Positions 35,991 to 47,535 of a stretch of DNA of 64,000 bases are shown piece after piece. The position numbers and the translations under genes are program-made. The notes beneath the pieces were generated by a model. That model made no database searches and was not told where the DNA came from. It saw only the letters and a program-made list of their open reading frames with translations. Positions within the stretch are counted from its first letter, which is position 1, and every line of letters starts with the position of its first letter. This DNA comes from Siphonodentalium dalli (taxonomy: Eukaryota; Mollusca; Scaphopoda; Gadilida; Siphonodentaliidae): NCBI GenBank assembly GCA_032622095.1, contig CP136066.1, positions 43,351,835 through 43,415,834 of the forward strand, written 5' to 3'.

Positions 35991-37723
35991 TATATATGTT
36001 TAGCAACCTCACAGTTTCATTTCCACTGCATATCTGGACACATATTAAATCGCAATGTTTATTCTATTGTAAACTTACTTTATACCCGGATTATTACCTT
36101 TTTAACACTATATATAACAACTAACTGTTATTCTATTTACTTTTGTAAGTATTCTTATACTCCATGTGTTCATATTTATTTGCATCTTCCTGGAATAGCG
36201 GTTTGTTTTATGTCACATAATTTTGCTGGTCAAAAAAGTGGCAGAAAACAGAGGTGAAATAAACTGGTTACTGTTTTTTTTTAGATTGAATGGGAACTGA
36301 TTTAAGTAATGACTAAGAAATTTGGGCTTTTCTTGCTCCCGCAACGAATCGCAAACCTAACAGACATTTTGTTTCAAAGCTCGAAATTAAAAAATTTGCA
36401 AAAAAAAAAAAATCGGTATTTCTTGCTTTGAAAAACATAAATATGTAAACAATCACATGAACTTTTCCAAAAACCTTTGAGGTTGCTAATATATGTACAC
36501 AAGCACAAACCCCCAAACAAAACGCTCATAATTGAGAATGCTCTTTGTTATCTACCGCTTTTGGACGACAGAAGCATGGATGCTTTTTAGCAATATCAAC
36601 ATATTTGAAACAAGCCATTGGACATTTAGTTCCACATTTATTTGTTTGTGTATTATACATCAGAATAAACTATTAGTCACAATCATATTTTTGGAAGTAT
36701 AGACAGGCATCAATAATTCGTTAGAACTCTGACAAAGAATCAACACTTCATGACAACGAATTTTGGCAGACTGTCCCATGGTATAATGTAATAACTATTC
36801 ATTATACAAAATCATTACAAATTATTGTAATCAGACGACAGGACAATTGCGGGTTTAAAAAAATTCGGAATGATAGCCCAGACAAGAGACGACACAATGA
36901 CGATCGTTGCGTGAATATGCTATTGATTTGATCATCCTGTGACATCCTGCAAATTTTATAAGGACTCTAAAGAATTACAATCGGGTCGGGACAATTCTCG
37001 ATTGATTAAGATATATGGGAACAATAGGATACATCGATCTTGTTGAGTTTCAAAGGTAAAACCTTTCCTGGTGAGGATATTTTGAGGGGGTACATCGCAG
37101 ACGTTATATTATTAATATTAATTCACATAAATCATGCATGGATAGCACTAATTATACCTAAAGCAAATTTAGCCGGTCTGCGGAGGACAGCCTCCGTTGC
37201 TGAGTTTGAGTTATTATACGATTATAGAGCAAATTTATTCGGTGTCTGGTTTAAACAATATTTTATTTGAACTAAACAGAACAGAATTACAAACAATAAA
37301 TAAATACATGACATATAATTATAAATTGTTCAAAAGAGGATTGGGCAACAATCTTAGGGGCTTTTGTTAAGTCCTATATCCTCAGAAAATAAATGTTACC
37401 CCAGGTATCTTGGAATAGATACCATTGGGGTATAGCAGACGGGTTTTGTTCTGTATGGTCCGAATAATAAAGTTTAGATGAAGGGAAAAGAAAGAGAAAG
37501 GGAGTGCAGGCAGTAGTTGAAAAGGGGTAGGTGAACTTATCATTAACAGCAGGAAAAGATATGTCACGGAGAAATAAGAGAGGATTATATCATATTAAAT
37601 TGATCACCATTTATCGTCACAAGCCAAAGAAGAATCTGAATTCAAAACAAATTTGATCATGCTACGACACAATTGGAGGGAATTTGAAAACGGCGGGTTA
37701 TCATAATTATTTACATTCCATTA
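35991..37723. other. Gene-free stretch
   Basis: AT-rich sequence with no repeat longer than homopolymers. The 76-codon frame at 37040-37270 has no domain. Nothing supportable. Confidence 0.4.
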
Positions 37724-38921
37724 GGGCGCGTACACATGGCGGGCAAGAAAATATCAGGTATGCCCCATGTGACTTACTTGACCAATCAAATAAATAATAC
37801 CGGAAAATATCCGACGAAGGCAGCGCGCTGATATTTTATCGCCAGTTGGTGATATGTGTTCACCTTGATTGGTGGCCATCGGTATCCGTTAACCAATCTC
37901 TATAAGGGACACGATGGTAACCGTTCACGCACTCCAGTTATAATCCATCAATATTATCGCCCGTTTCAACAATTGACTTTATAATTCCATTTTGGATTGT
38001 TTGACATAATCGCTGAGCTATTATATGGATATGTGTGGGGACATATATATCTTTTGAGGGTTTCCGCTGACGGAGGATGTCCATGGAATTCCAACTGCAC
38101 CCACTCTTGAATCGGGCCAAAGACCCAATATCACATAATTGAATTTGCACACCTCCCATCGTCTTTGAATTTCCCATATGGTACCTCACATACCTTGAAT
38201 TTTGACTGGACACCGGGGAGGGAGGGGCCTAGAAGAAATTCCAAACCAATAATTTGACCAAAGTAGGAAAAATGCAAATGTTGGTCTAAAACCACGAATT
38301 CCACATACATTAATGGTTGAAAATCAGACTACAAGAACAATTTCAAACCATTGTTGGTGTGAAATTTCCAACTAATATTGTTTCCAAGTTGGCGGGGGTC
38401 TCATGTCCCCACATGCACCCATGTAAGTTCGGTAACGCAATGTACACCACAGCCCCATGCACCAAGCAACAATCTCCTGAAAACTTCATATGGGGTCTCA
38501 ATGGGGGTGGGGTCATCCGATTTGCCACAAAACCATAATAACATTTGTCACCCCACATATACATGCACTATGAAATTATAACATTTCCAAATTTCCAAAT
38601 AACGTGACCACTTTCTCATTATGCAGACGGTCTTTATGCATGAGATCAGCAACGGTACTAATCCCACCCGACTTCGGTAATACATGTCAACAGTTGGAAA
38701 TTTCAAAAAGCTATGAATTGCCAAAATGGACTATAGGTTATTTATCGGACGCAACTCACTTGAACCAGCATGACTAATACTGTTCTGATTGACCTCAATC
38801 AACGCCGTCTAAACCGCCGCGTTCTCACGGGCGTAATCTTTGCAGCAAGAAAATATCAGTGTGCAATTGTACCTGATATTTTCTTGCAGATATTTTCTTG
38901 CAGCTTCATGTGTACGCGCCC
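37724..38921. mobile_element. 1.2-kb PIF/Harbinger-like element
   Basis: Starts GGGCGCGTACACATGG and ends with the inverse of GGGCGCGTACACATGA. It is flanked by TTA at 37721-37723 and 38922-38924, a 3-bp TTA target as known for PIF/Harbinger. The subterminal GCAAGAAAATATCAGGTA is present at both ends in inverse, twice at the right. It contains the TTGGAAATTT module (about 38218-38412). No transposase frame, so it is non-autonomous. Confidence 0.75.
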
Positions 38922-40314
38922 TTAATGAGCTGTTTATAGTTAATGTATTTAATTAGTATTTAATAAGTGACGAAGTTTGTACGTACCATAACTAATTATT
39001 CAATTATGGAGGGCGAGGTGGTAGGGCCAAAACACGTGCAGTAACTACAATTTAAGACATTTGCATAGAGTTTATTACTAATACGTACAGATAATGAACG
39101 TATTCGGTGTCGTTGGATGTACTTGGATATTCGAACCGATACTTGCTGCGAGGAATATATATAAGCGTATTTTCGTTTGACTTCATGGAATCCATATATA
39201 AACAAGTATACATGGGCTGGCGTTGACGGTGTACGTCCGTGATACGTGGACATGCATGGATGTGTATGAGAAATTGTCCACGCACATTTGGTTTCACTAG
39301 GGAAAAAATTCGGGGAAAGCTTATTTTTTTCAGGGATTAATAAGAACATGTTTATGAACAACATGGAAGAAGTCCTTTTCTAGAACCCGAAACATATATG
39401 TGCTCATAGCAGTCTCACGAATGTGGCCGGTCATCGTTTCTTTTGATATATACACCATCAAACCTTTCAAAATACACCGCTATAGAGCAGTATGAGAGAT
39501 ATTCATAGAGTAATGGGTGAAATGTATAAATTATATTGTCCGTGTCTTAAAATATTAGTCATAGTTGCCTACGATCAAGTAATAAAACACGAATATTTCG
39601 CTTTTATCACAAGAATGCATGGTGGTATACACTTTGAACGCAATTGATCAAAACACAAAGGAGTACCATATACTATATATCTTCAAAAAATATATATACT
39701 TATCAAAATTACCTACATATATAGACTGTCTTTATACCTGATCACATATACGCGAAGGGTACTGTTTTCTGCAACCGCATTACCATGTGTATCCATTCTC
39801 TCTAATGTGACACATATCTGCTGGACTCACAACCACAAATAGCAACATTCAGTCAATGGTCATAACGCTGAAATAAAAGCTCTAAATTCTGATCACCTGA
39901 CATTTTGTACAAGTTCATGGGTGGTTTTGGTAAGATATTTTCAAACAACAAGATACTGTAAACCAATATTGTACATTGCGTAATAGCATATTCCAGTTGC
40001 AAGTTACTGACTGAAGTCATTTGAACAAAATTGTCTACTAAGACACCGGCTTGGAAGCAGCACGAAAATTAGTCTTATATAAAATGTACGATGTACTGTC
40101 TATCTGATCTAGTGAGATGGAGTGCTAATCTTTTGAAGATATGGCAGTTTCTTTGCAATATACTGCGCATTGCAACATACTTGTATGGTTTATTATCACG
40201 GAGAGTGCTGGAAATTCAGGAAATATAACTACTATTTATAGCGCAAGGTTATGCATTTAAGTTTCTGCGTTACATTCAATAATTAATCATCACGTCAAAT
40301 GAAACTGCCATACA
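38922..40314. other. No feature recognised
   Basis: The minus-strand frames at 38996-39364 (122 codons) and 39052-39297 show no domain or codon signal that I recognise. No repeat seen. Confidence 0.35.
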
Positions 40315-40316
40315 CA

Positions 40317-40399
<83 letters not shown>
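40315..40399. repeat. TC/TA microsatellite
   Basis: A CT run passes into a TA run of over 40 bases. Confidence 0.97.
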
Positions 40400-40400
<1 letters not shown>

Positions 40401-40570
40401 GATTAAGTATATCACCAAATTGTCTCGCTACTCGTGCTTACGTCATGCACTAGCACATGATACTGGCAATATTTGGGAAGTTCGTCGCAGAGGGCTGTAC
40501 ATTGTGTACTAAAATATGAGCACACCTCTAAATCAGACACGCAAAATTACATTTCATACTATTATACTAT
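40400..40570. other. No feature recognised
   Basis: Short spacer between microsatellite and hairpin. Confidence 0.4.
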
Positions 40571-40700
40571 AAATAGAGGATCTACAACGAGTCCCCAGTT
40601 TATAGCGGAATTTACAAAACGAGTCCAGTAAATTAGATCTGGACCGAGTTTTGTAAGTTCCGCTATATACTGCATGGGGACAAGTTGTAGATTCTATTTA
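40571..40700. repeat. 55-bp-arm hairpin
   Basis: The left arm (ATAGAGGATCTACAACGA, GTCCCCAGT, TATAGCGGAATTTACAAAAC, GAGTCCA) is mirrored by the right arm (TGGACCGAGTTTTGTAAGTT, CCGCTATATAC, GGGGACAAGTTGTAGATTCTAT), with a loop of about 10-15 nt. Probably a foldback MITE. No other copy seen. Confidence 0.85.
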
Positions 40701-41167
40701 TTATATGATACAAAACGTATTTAAATCAACAAATGGGACGTGAAACTAACACCGGCTTCTATAAAGCCTGCGATGACGTTTCACATAACTGTGCGTTGTT
40801 TGTCCGCGAAAAGAAGTAGTCCCAGATAAATAAAGACGCTTTGGCGTGTTTAATGACGTATATTTAATGACATATCTTTGCAAAGTCTTCATTCATTATA
40901 GTTTGTTGGAGAAATTATTGGAAGCCATATTATTTTCATACGTAGCGTAAACAGACGACAAACTGGAAGTCAAAGGTCACCTGACACTATTTCCTGTTAT
41001 TAAATGAACGTTTCGTATCACAATTTATAGAATGGGTTTATTGAATGGAATAAGGGCAGGATCATGTAATAAAGAAGTATATACGATATTTGCCTTCCCC
41101 TTTTTAGACGACGCTGGCTCCATAATTTATTATAGGTTACCACTGTGTCCACCTCATCATACACGGC
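40701..41167. other. No feature recognised
   Basis: A 71-codon frame at 41032-41247 runs into the satellite seed and shows no domain. Confidence 0.4.
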
Positions 41168-41231
41168 CAGCCAATACACCAAGGATTGGATATAAAACAA
41201 TATCTAATTGTGGTTCACGATTTGATAGCGA
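41168..41231. repeat. Diverged seed of the 35-bp satellite
   Basis: CAGCCAATACACCAAGGATTG, then AACAATATCTAATTGTGGTT and CACGATTTGATAGCGA, align in order with the start of the array (CAGCCAATACGCACACGATTG at about 41317) and its unit. It is far more diverged than the array units. Confidence 0.7.
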
Positions 41232-41330
41232 TGTGTGCTCAATCTGAGTAATGGTGTCACGTGATATTAGGATTGTCTTTAAAAATCCAGATTTAATCGA
41301 ATGGGGTGGTTATATCAGCCAATACGCACA

Positions 41331-43372
41331 CGATTGGGTAGCGAAAGATACCTAATCTGGGTCCACGATTGAATGGTGAAAGATACCTAATCTGGATTCA
41401 CGATTGGGTGGCGAAAGATGCCTAATCTGGGTTCACGATTGGGTGGCGAAAGATACCTAATCTGGGTTCACGATTGGGTGGCGAAAGATACATAACCTGG
41501 GTTCACGATTGGGTGGCGAAAGATACCTAATATGGGTTCACGATTGGGTGGCGAAAGATACCTAATATGGGTCCACGATTGGATGGTGAAAGATGCCTAA
41601 TCTGGATTCACGATTGGGTGGCGAAAGATACCTAATCTGGGTCCACGATTGGATGGTGAAAAATACCTCATGTGGATTCACGATTGGGTGGCGAAAGATA
41701 CCTAATCTGGGTTCACGATTGGGTGGCGAAAGATACCTAATCTGGGTTCACGATTGGGTGGCGAAAGATACCTAATATGGGTTCACGATTGGATGGCGAA
41801 ATATACCTATCTGGGTCCACGATTGGGTGGTGAAAGATACCTAATCTGGGTCCACGATTGGGTGGCGAAAGATACCTAATCTGGGTCCACGATTGGGTGG
41901 CGAAAGATACCTAATCTGGGTTCACGATTGGGTGGCGAAAGATACCTAACCTGGGTTCACGATTGGATGGCGAAAGATACCTAATCTGGGTTCACGATTG
42001 GATGGCGAAAGATACCTAATCTGGGTTCACGATTGGATGGCGAAAGATACCTAACCTGTGTTCACGATTGGATGGCGAAAGATACCTAATCTGGGTTCAC
42101 GATTGGATGGCGAAAGATACCTAATCTGGGTTCATGATTGGATGGCGAAAGATACCTAATCTAGATTCACGATTGGGTGGCGAAAGATACCTAATCTGGG
42201 TTCACGATTGGGTGGCGAAAGATACCTAATCTGGGTTCACGATTGGGTGGCGAAAGATACCTAATCTGGGTTCACGATTGGATGGTGAAAGATACCTAAC
42301 CTGTGTTCACGATTGGATGGCGAAAGATACCTAATCTGGGTTCACGATTGGATGGCGAAAGATACCTAATCTGGATTCACTATTGGGTGGCGAAATATAC
42401 CTAATCAGGGTTCACGATTGGGTGGCGAAAGATACCTAATATGGGTCCACGATTGGATGGTGAAAGATGCCTAATCTGGATTCACGATTGGGTGGCGAAA
42501 GATACCTAATCTGGGTCCACGATTGGATGGTGAAAAATACCTCATGTGGATTCACGATTGGGTGGCGAAAGATACCTAATCTGGGTTCACGATTGGGTGG
42601 CGAAAGATACCTAATCTGGGTTCACGATTGGGTGGCGAAAGATACCTAATATGGGTTCACGATTGGATGGCGAAATATACCTATCTGGGTCCACGATTGG
42701 GTGGTGAAAGATACCTAATCTGGGTCCACGATTGGGTGGCGAAAGATACCTAATCTGGGTCCACGATTGGGTGGCGAAAGATACCTAATCTGGGTTCACG
42801 ATTGGGTGGCGAAAGATACCTAACCTGGGTTCACGATTGGATGGCGAAAGATACCTAATCTGGGTTCACGATTGGATGGCGAAAGATACCTAATCTGGGT
42901 TCACGATTGGATGGCGAAAGATACCTAATCTGGGTTCACGATTGGATGGCGAAAGATACCTAACCTGTGTTCACGATTGGATGGCGAAAGATACCTAATC
43001 TGGGTTCACGATTGGATGGCGAAAGATACCTAATCTGGGTTCATGATTGGATGGCGAAAGATACCTAATCTAGATTCACGATTGGGTGGCGAAAGATACC
43101 TAATCTGGGTTCACGATTGGGTGGCGAAAGATACCTAATCTGGGTTCACGATTGGGTGGCGAAAGATACCTAATCTGGGTTCACGATTGGATGGTGAAAG
43201 ATACCTAACCTGTGTTCACGATTGGATGGCGAAAGATACCTAATCTGGGTTCACGATTGGATGGCGAAAGATACCTAATCTGGATTCACTATTGGGTGGC
43301 GAAATATACCTAATCAGGGTTCACGATTGGGTGGCGAAAGATACCTAATCTGGGTTCACGATTGGATGGCGA
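41331..43372. repeat. 35-bp satellite, about 58 copies
   Basis: The unit CGATTGGGTGGCGAAAGATA + CCTAATCTGGGTTCA repeats without spacers. Variants include ATTGGATGG, GGGTCCAC, CTGTGTTC and a 34-bp unit (AATATACCTATCTGGG). A block of about 25 units near 41540-42410 recurs from about 42414, offset 874 bp, rising to 909 bp after one extra unit, so the array grew by block duplication. Because 35 is not a multiple of 3, all frames are read in turn; the apparent peptides are artefacts. Not a CRISPR array: there are no unique spacers. Confidence 0.97.
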
Positions 43373-43734
43373 TTGAATGTAAATAAAAATATCACGTGGC
43401 ACGCAGATAATATGTGAAACTAGCTGAAACAGGCTCCCTTTGAGAGCATTTATTCAGCGAAAAGAGCGAATTATTGAAAGAGGAAATACAGAGAAATAAC
43501 GAAATACACTATTACATAGCGATTGATATTCACATTGCATGGTGACTAGCTGAAACAGGCTCCCGAAAACAGGCTCCATCCAGGAACCTTTATTCAGCGT
43601 CAAGTGTGTGCGTATTAGGTACCGCGACACATCAACTTGTTGCACGTTTGAGAGCTTGTCAGATTAGTTTTCAATTCAACCTTAAAGTTGTACTTCACCT
43701 TTTGCTTGGCTCAATGGTTATATGCAGGTTGTTC
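43373..43734. other. No gene; short internal duplication
   Basis: AGCTGAAACAGGCTCCC occurs twice (about 43422 and 43549). Otherwise unremarkable, possibly LINE 3' UTR on the minus strand near its end. Confidence 0.4.
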
Positions 43735-44000
43735 TTAAATTAGTTCATATTTTCTGAATATACAACTTTTTCTGGTATGTTATTGCATATTCCCACTACT
43801 CTCTGGCTGAATGAATATTTCGGTGTGTTGTAGTTTGATCCCTCTAGGTATAGTTTGTAATTGTGTCCTCTAGTTCTTTTGTCGGTAGTTCTTATGAGCA
43901 CGTCTTGGTCATATGTGTTAAAACTTTGAAACACTCTATATATCATGTCACCTCGATGTCTTCTGTATTAATGTGTTGGAATTTTAAGTCGCTCAAATCT
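43715..44000 (-). pseudogene. LINE reverse-transcriptase C-terminal fragment
   Basis: Read on the minus strand: RFERLKIPTH, stop, YRRHRGDMIYRVFQSF, then KRTRGHNYKLY, FSQRVVGICNNIPEKVV and, after another stop, FKNNL. This order (RLKxPTLxYRRxRGDMI, TRGHxxKL, FSxRVVxxWNxLP, FKxxLD) is the well-known tail of jockey/CR1-like reverse transcriptases. Here the W is replaced and two stops break the frame. The catalytic domain is absent. A different family from the fragment at 25123-25762. Confidence 0.75.
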
Positions 44001-44822
44001 ATTGTGGTGGACACTATTATAGTGCAAATTTAGTTTTCCTTCTCTTCTTCGTACATACACTGCCATCGCTGTGCGGCTTGTGTTGCCCTCATGTACCATG
44101 CACCTTACTAACCGAGCAACCGGGCATCGCGTCAGAACTACCGGCATAAGACCGTAACTCCATTTTGGCGGGAAATGAGTATTTGATATCATTCGAATCG
44201 TGAGAAAAAATCCAATCCGATGGGCCAAACTGTTTTTGCATTGGATGGCAAATATTCTCACAAACCAGTGACACAAATGTCGTATCTCCAGTGATCTTCA
44301 CAATTATTCGTGCTATAAGGTCGTATGTCCAACAGAGGCCAATCGGATGCTTCACGTTCTCCGCGTGACTTCTGTTTTGTGTTTGTAAATTCTCAAATGT
44401 GTGGTATATTGTCGTATCTTCATGTTAGTCACGTGATCATTTGGTTATTTAAATTGTGTGATTGTTCCACAATTTCTGTATGATGATGCACATGAGTGAA
44501 TATTCATAATGTAGAATAGGCACTTTTTAGTTCATAGACACATGCGATTGCCACCATATTTAGATTAATCTGTATTTATTAGCACAACTTCCTTATATAT
44601 ATAGTACGGAAACCAATCGTCGTCGGCCGCAAAAGGTCGTATCTCCAAACAAGTTATTGCTTTTTAAAAGAAAACGAGGGAGTAAACAGACAAAATATGT
44701 GGTTCAATGGACAGCTAATGTCAGTTTTCATTGAGATAAATATAACAATACGTCATGCTTTGTCAACATTTCTCATAATGTCTGAAATCTTTAACCTTCA
44801 TTTTCTCGTAAAGTTGAAATGT
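44001..44822. other. Gene-free; a dispersed repeat pair
   Basis: About 44110-44165 in inverse (GAGTTACGGTCTTATGCC, AGTTCTGACGCGATG) resembles GAGTTACGATCTTATAG...TTCTGATGCGACG at 44823 and 45280. The 88- and 102-codon minus-strand frames overlap this repeat and show no domain. Confidence 0.45.
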
Positions 44823-44855
44823 GAGTTACGATCTTATAGTTCTGATGCGACGACT

Positions 44856-45273
44856 GGGGATTTTGTTACCCTGTGCCAATGCATTCTCTTATATATGCGA
44901 GTCGACCATAGGTCGCCTCGCATATATAAGAGAATGCATTGGCCTAACAATTTTTTATCATTTTTTTTAAATAAATGGTTCTTACAATTTTTAGGACATA
45001 AAATAAAACACCCATTACCCTGCAGGGAGCCCCACACACATATAGAAGCATATAGAAAAGTGTCGTCTGCTCATGTTTGTCTGGGGATCTGTATGGGTGA
45101 AATTATAAAATTGTTAAAAAATTATTAAAATTGTAAAAAATTGTTAGGCCAATGCATTCTCTTATATATATATATGCGAGGCGACCTATTGTCGACTCGC
45201 ATATATAAGAGAATGCATTGGCACAGGGTAAACAAAATCACTACTTACGACTGGACTTGATATGGCGGGTCAC
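44856..45273 (-). mobile_element. Compound-palindrome MITE, copy 4
   Basis: Interior orientation is inverted relative to copies 1-3. The right end is intact (GGCGGGTCAC), but the left GTGACCCGCC end is replaced at GGGGATTTT by unrelated sequence. A 37-bp direct repeat (GAGTTACGATCTTATAG to GACGACTGGGG) flanks it at 44823-44859 and 45280-45316. The right-hand palindrome has an extra TATATA. Confidence 0.88.
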
Positions 45274-45316
45274 ATATATGAGTTACGATCTTATAGTTCT
45301 GATGCGACGACTGGGG

Positions 45317-46333
45317 CCTTCAAACCTTTATAGCTAACTAAAGATAAAGCGACTGAATAGACAAACTCAGTCGTGACTTGGAACATATTTTGTAATCACG
45401 ATATAACTGTGTGGACTTTCCCTTGTCACAATAAATCCATGGTAGGGATCTATGTGCAATAGTCAACAAGTCTTCGATCGATAAAGTGCCTGATAATTTG
45501 GCAGAAAAATCTGCCGGCGTGTATGTGAAGTTTGCCTTGTGATAATCAATTCAATATGTTTATTTCCCATTAAACTGTAAAAACAGTGTTTGAGAATATA
45601 ATACATAATATAACAGGCGGGGTATACATTGACATAGATAATATATACATAATTGTTACGAGGTTACAAAACGAAAGTGGATTCTCTCTCCTTTAAGTAT
45701 TAGTATATAACTTCGACTTACAAGTAATTAACAAAAAAATTGGGAGATGACCAATTTTCATTTCATCACGACAGAGTTATTATTAATAATTTCAATAACA
45801 AGCATATTGATCCACGTTATTATTGGATATGGTCAACACATTTTGCTGGTATAATCATACTATCAATACAATTTCTGGTATAATGGGAAAACTTCAGATA
45901 ACTTATTTTTTCCGACTCCATCGTTTTATACTACATATATGCTGCTTTATAAAGAACAAGGAGAGAGAGACCACATTTTTAGAGTAAATTCATCAATATA
46001 TAATCACACACGTAAAATTTCTATAATTCAGATTTCACAATGAATAATCGCGATGTAAGTTGCAGTCCACAGATTGATTCACGACTCAATTAAGAGATAA
46101 GGGGTCCTATCGAATGTCACAACACTCTACACTTTTGTACCCAATGGTTATTGACAAACATTCGTATTTGAGACAATTACGTTGTACAATAGTAAGTTGC
46201 ATACCAATATGAGACAAGATGTGAGTTCCATTGAGACTGCCATTCATCAACTCTTGTTTACCGAGTCGTCAAATCAATAGAATTTAAATTGCGCTTTACG
46301 ACAAACAAAAGATCAAGTCAGACGAAGAAACTC
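45317..46333. other. No feature recognised
   Basis: AT-rich; no gene or repeat that I can support. Confidence 0.4.
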
Positions 46334-46480
46334 CTATTGTCATCGCGGTCATGTCATGCGCGAGATTATACAGAGCAACACAGAAACAACGTGGTGATAT
46401 TGTCATCGTCTTCATGCCATGCGCAGGTTTATATACAGAGCAACACAGGAAGAACGTGGTGATGCTGTGGTGCTTTCTGT
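46334..46480. repeat. 64-bp tandem duplication
   Basis: ATTGTCATCG...CAGAGCAACACAG...AACGTGGTGAT occurs at about 46335 and 46399. A looser relative of its end is at about 47465-47510. Confidence 0.75.
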
Positions 46481-46611
46481 ATAGAAAACAATATGTGACA
46501 TGTTCCAAAGACTGTAGTTAATATAAGTAATATAGTATGTGTGTTAGATTCGGATCGTGTTGGACGGCATATGCAGGATGAGCCTTAAGCGAGCTAAATT
46601 CACTCGGTACG

Positions 46612-46892
46612 TATCATTTTTTAACCCTTCACCCAACAAACCGGCCAAAACCATTCTCTTATATATGCGAGTCGACCATAGGTCGCCTCGCATATATAAG
46701 AGTATGCATTGGCCTAAACAAATCTTTTTTTAACACTTTTTACCATTTTTTCTTACATTCTTTAACAATTTTATAATTTTTAATGTGTTAAGCCAATGAA
46801 TTCTGTTATATATGCGAGGCGACCTATGGTCGACTCGCATACATAAGAGAATGCATTGGCACAGGGCCCTTCTGTTGGGTAAAGGGTTAAAG
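46612..46892. mobile_element. Compound-palindrome element, TTTAACCCTT ends
   Basis: The ends TTTAACCCTTCACCCAACA and TGTTGGGTAAAGGGTTAAA form TIRs of about 19 bp. Inside, both hairpins of the family are present (CATTCTCTTATATATGCGAG...CGCATATATAAGAG), joined by TTCTTACATTCTTTAACAAT-type filler. Its core is that of the GTGACCCGCC elements but the ends are different. Confidence 0.8.
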
Positions 46893-47535
46893 GCGTCATC
46901 CATATGATTCTCAAGCATCATAATAAACCTCGTAATGTATTGCTTTTATATCATTCCAGCCTTCAAAATAGGTCGATCGTCACAATATTGCTGATATGTA
47001 TTTGACTTCCAATTCTGATTCTATATTGGACACTACACCATGATTATTAATCTCGATTCTGACCGAGGCCTATACTTCTCCCTTACACCAGTCCTCCCTC
47101 TTTTCGTCCATGCCCATATATGGCAGATTTTGGTGAAGAAAAAAATACGACGTTTTGTAACCAGTTACTGGGTTACAAATACGTGGGTTTTTTTTTTACA
47201 AGTCGACTCAAGGTTTGCTCGAGTGTTACCTCCGACCAGTAACCCGGTTACAAATGCCTTTTTTTTCTTTCTTTTTTTTTGGCATTTGGAGTTAAATTTG
47301 GAAGTCGTTTAAAAAATATCAGACACTACAGTGTTTTATATCATCTCGAAAATCGCCATTGTTGCTGAGGTAGAAACGCGTTTCTTTTCGAACACGTTTT
47401 GTAATATATATGACTTGTTTTCGCGATTTTATATGTCTAATTTAAGACACATAATTTAATTAAAGTAACACAGAAACAATATGGTTATACTATGTGCTGC
47501 CTTCTATAGAAACACAGCCTGAAACAGGTGTCTAA
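46893..47535. other. Gene-free; GTAAC-rich palindromes and T-tracts
   Basis: GTAACCAGTTACTGGGTTAC at about 47158 and CCAGTAACCCGGTTAC at about 47238 are related self-complementary stretches between T-rich runs. The 90-codon frame at 47040-47312 reads these runs. Confidence 0.5.

Noticed and set aside
38996-39364. 122-codon minus-strand frame
   Set aside because: No recognisable domain, repeats or splice signals that I can support; length is possible by chance.
41593-42649. Repeat-peptide gene in the 35-bp satellite
   Set aside because: The period is not a multiple of 3, so the frame cycles through all three readings; stops break it in many units.
41331-43372. Possible CRISPR-like array
   Set aside because: The 35-bp repeats are contiguous with no unique spacers, in a eukaryotic repeat landscape.
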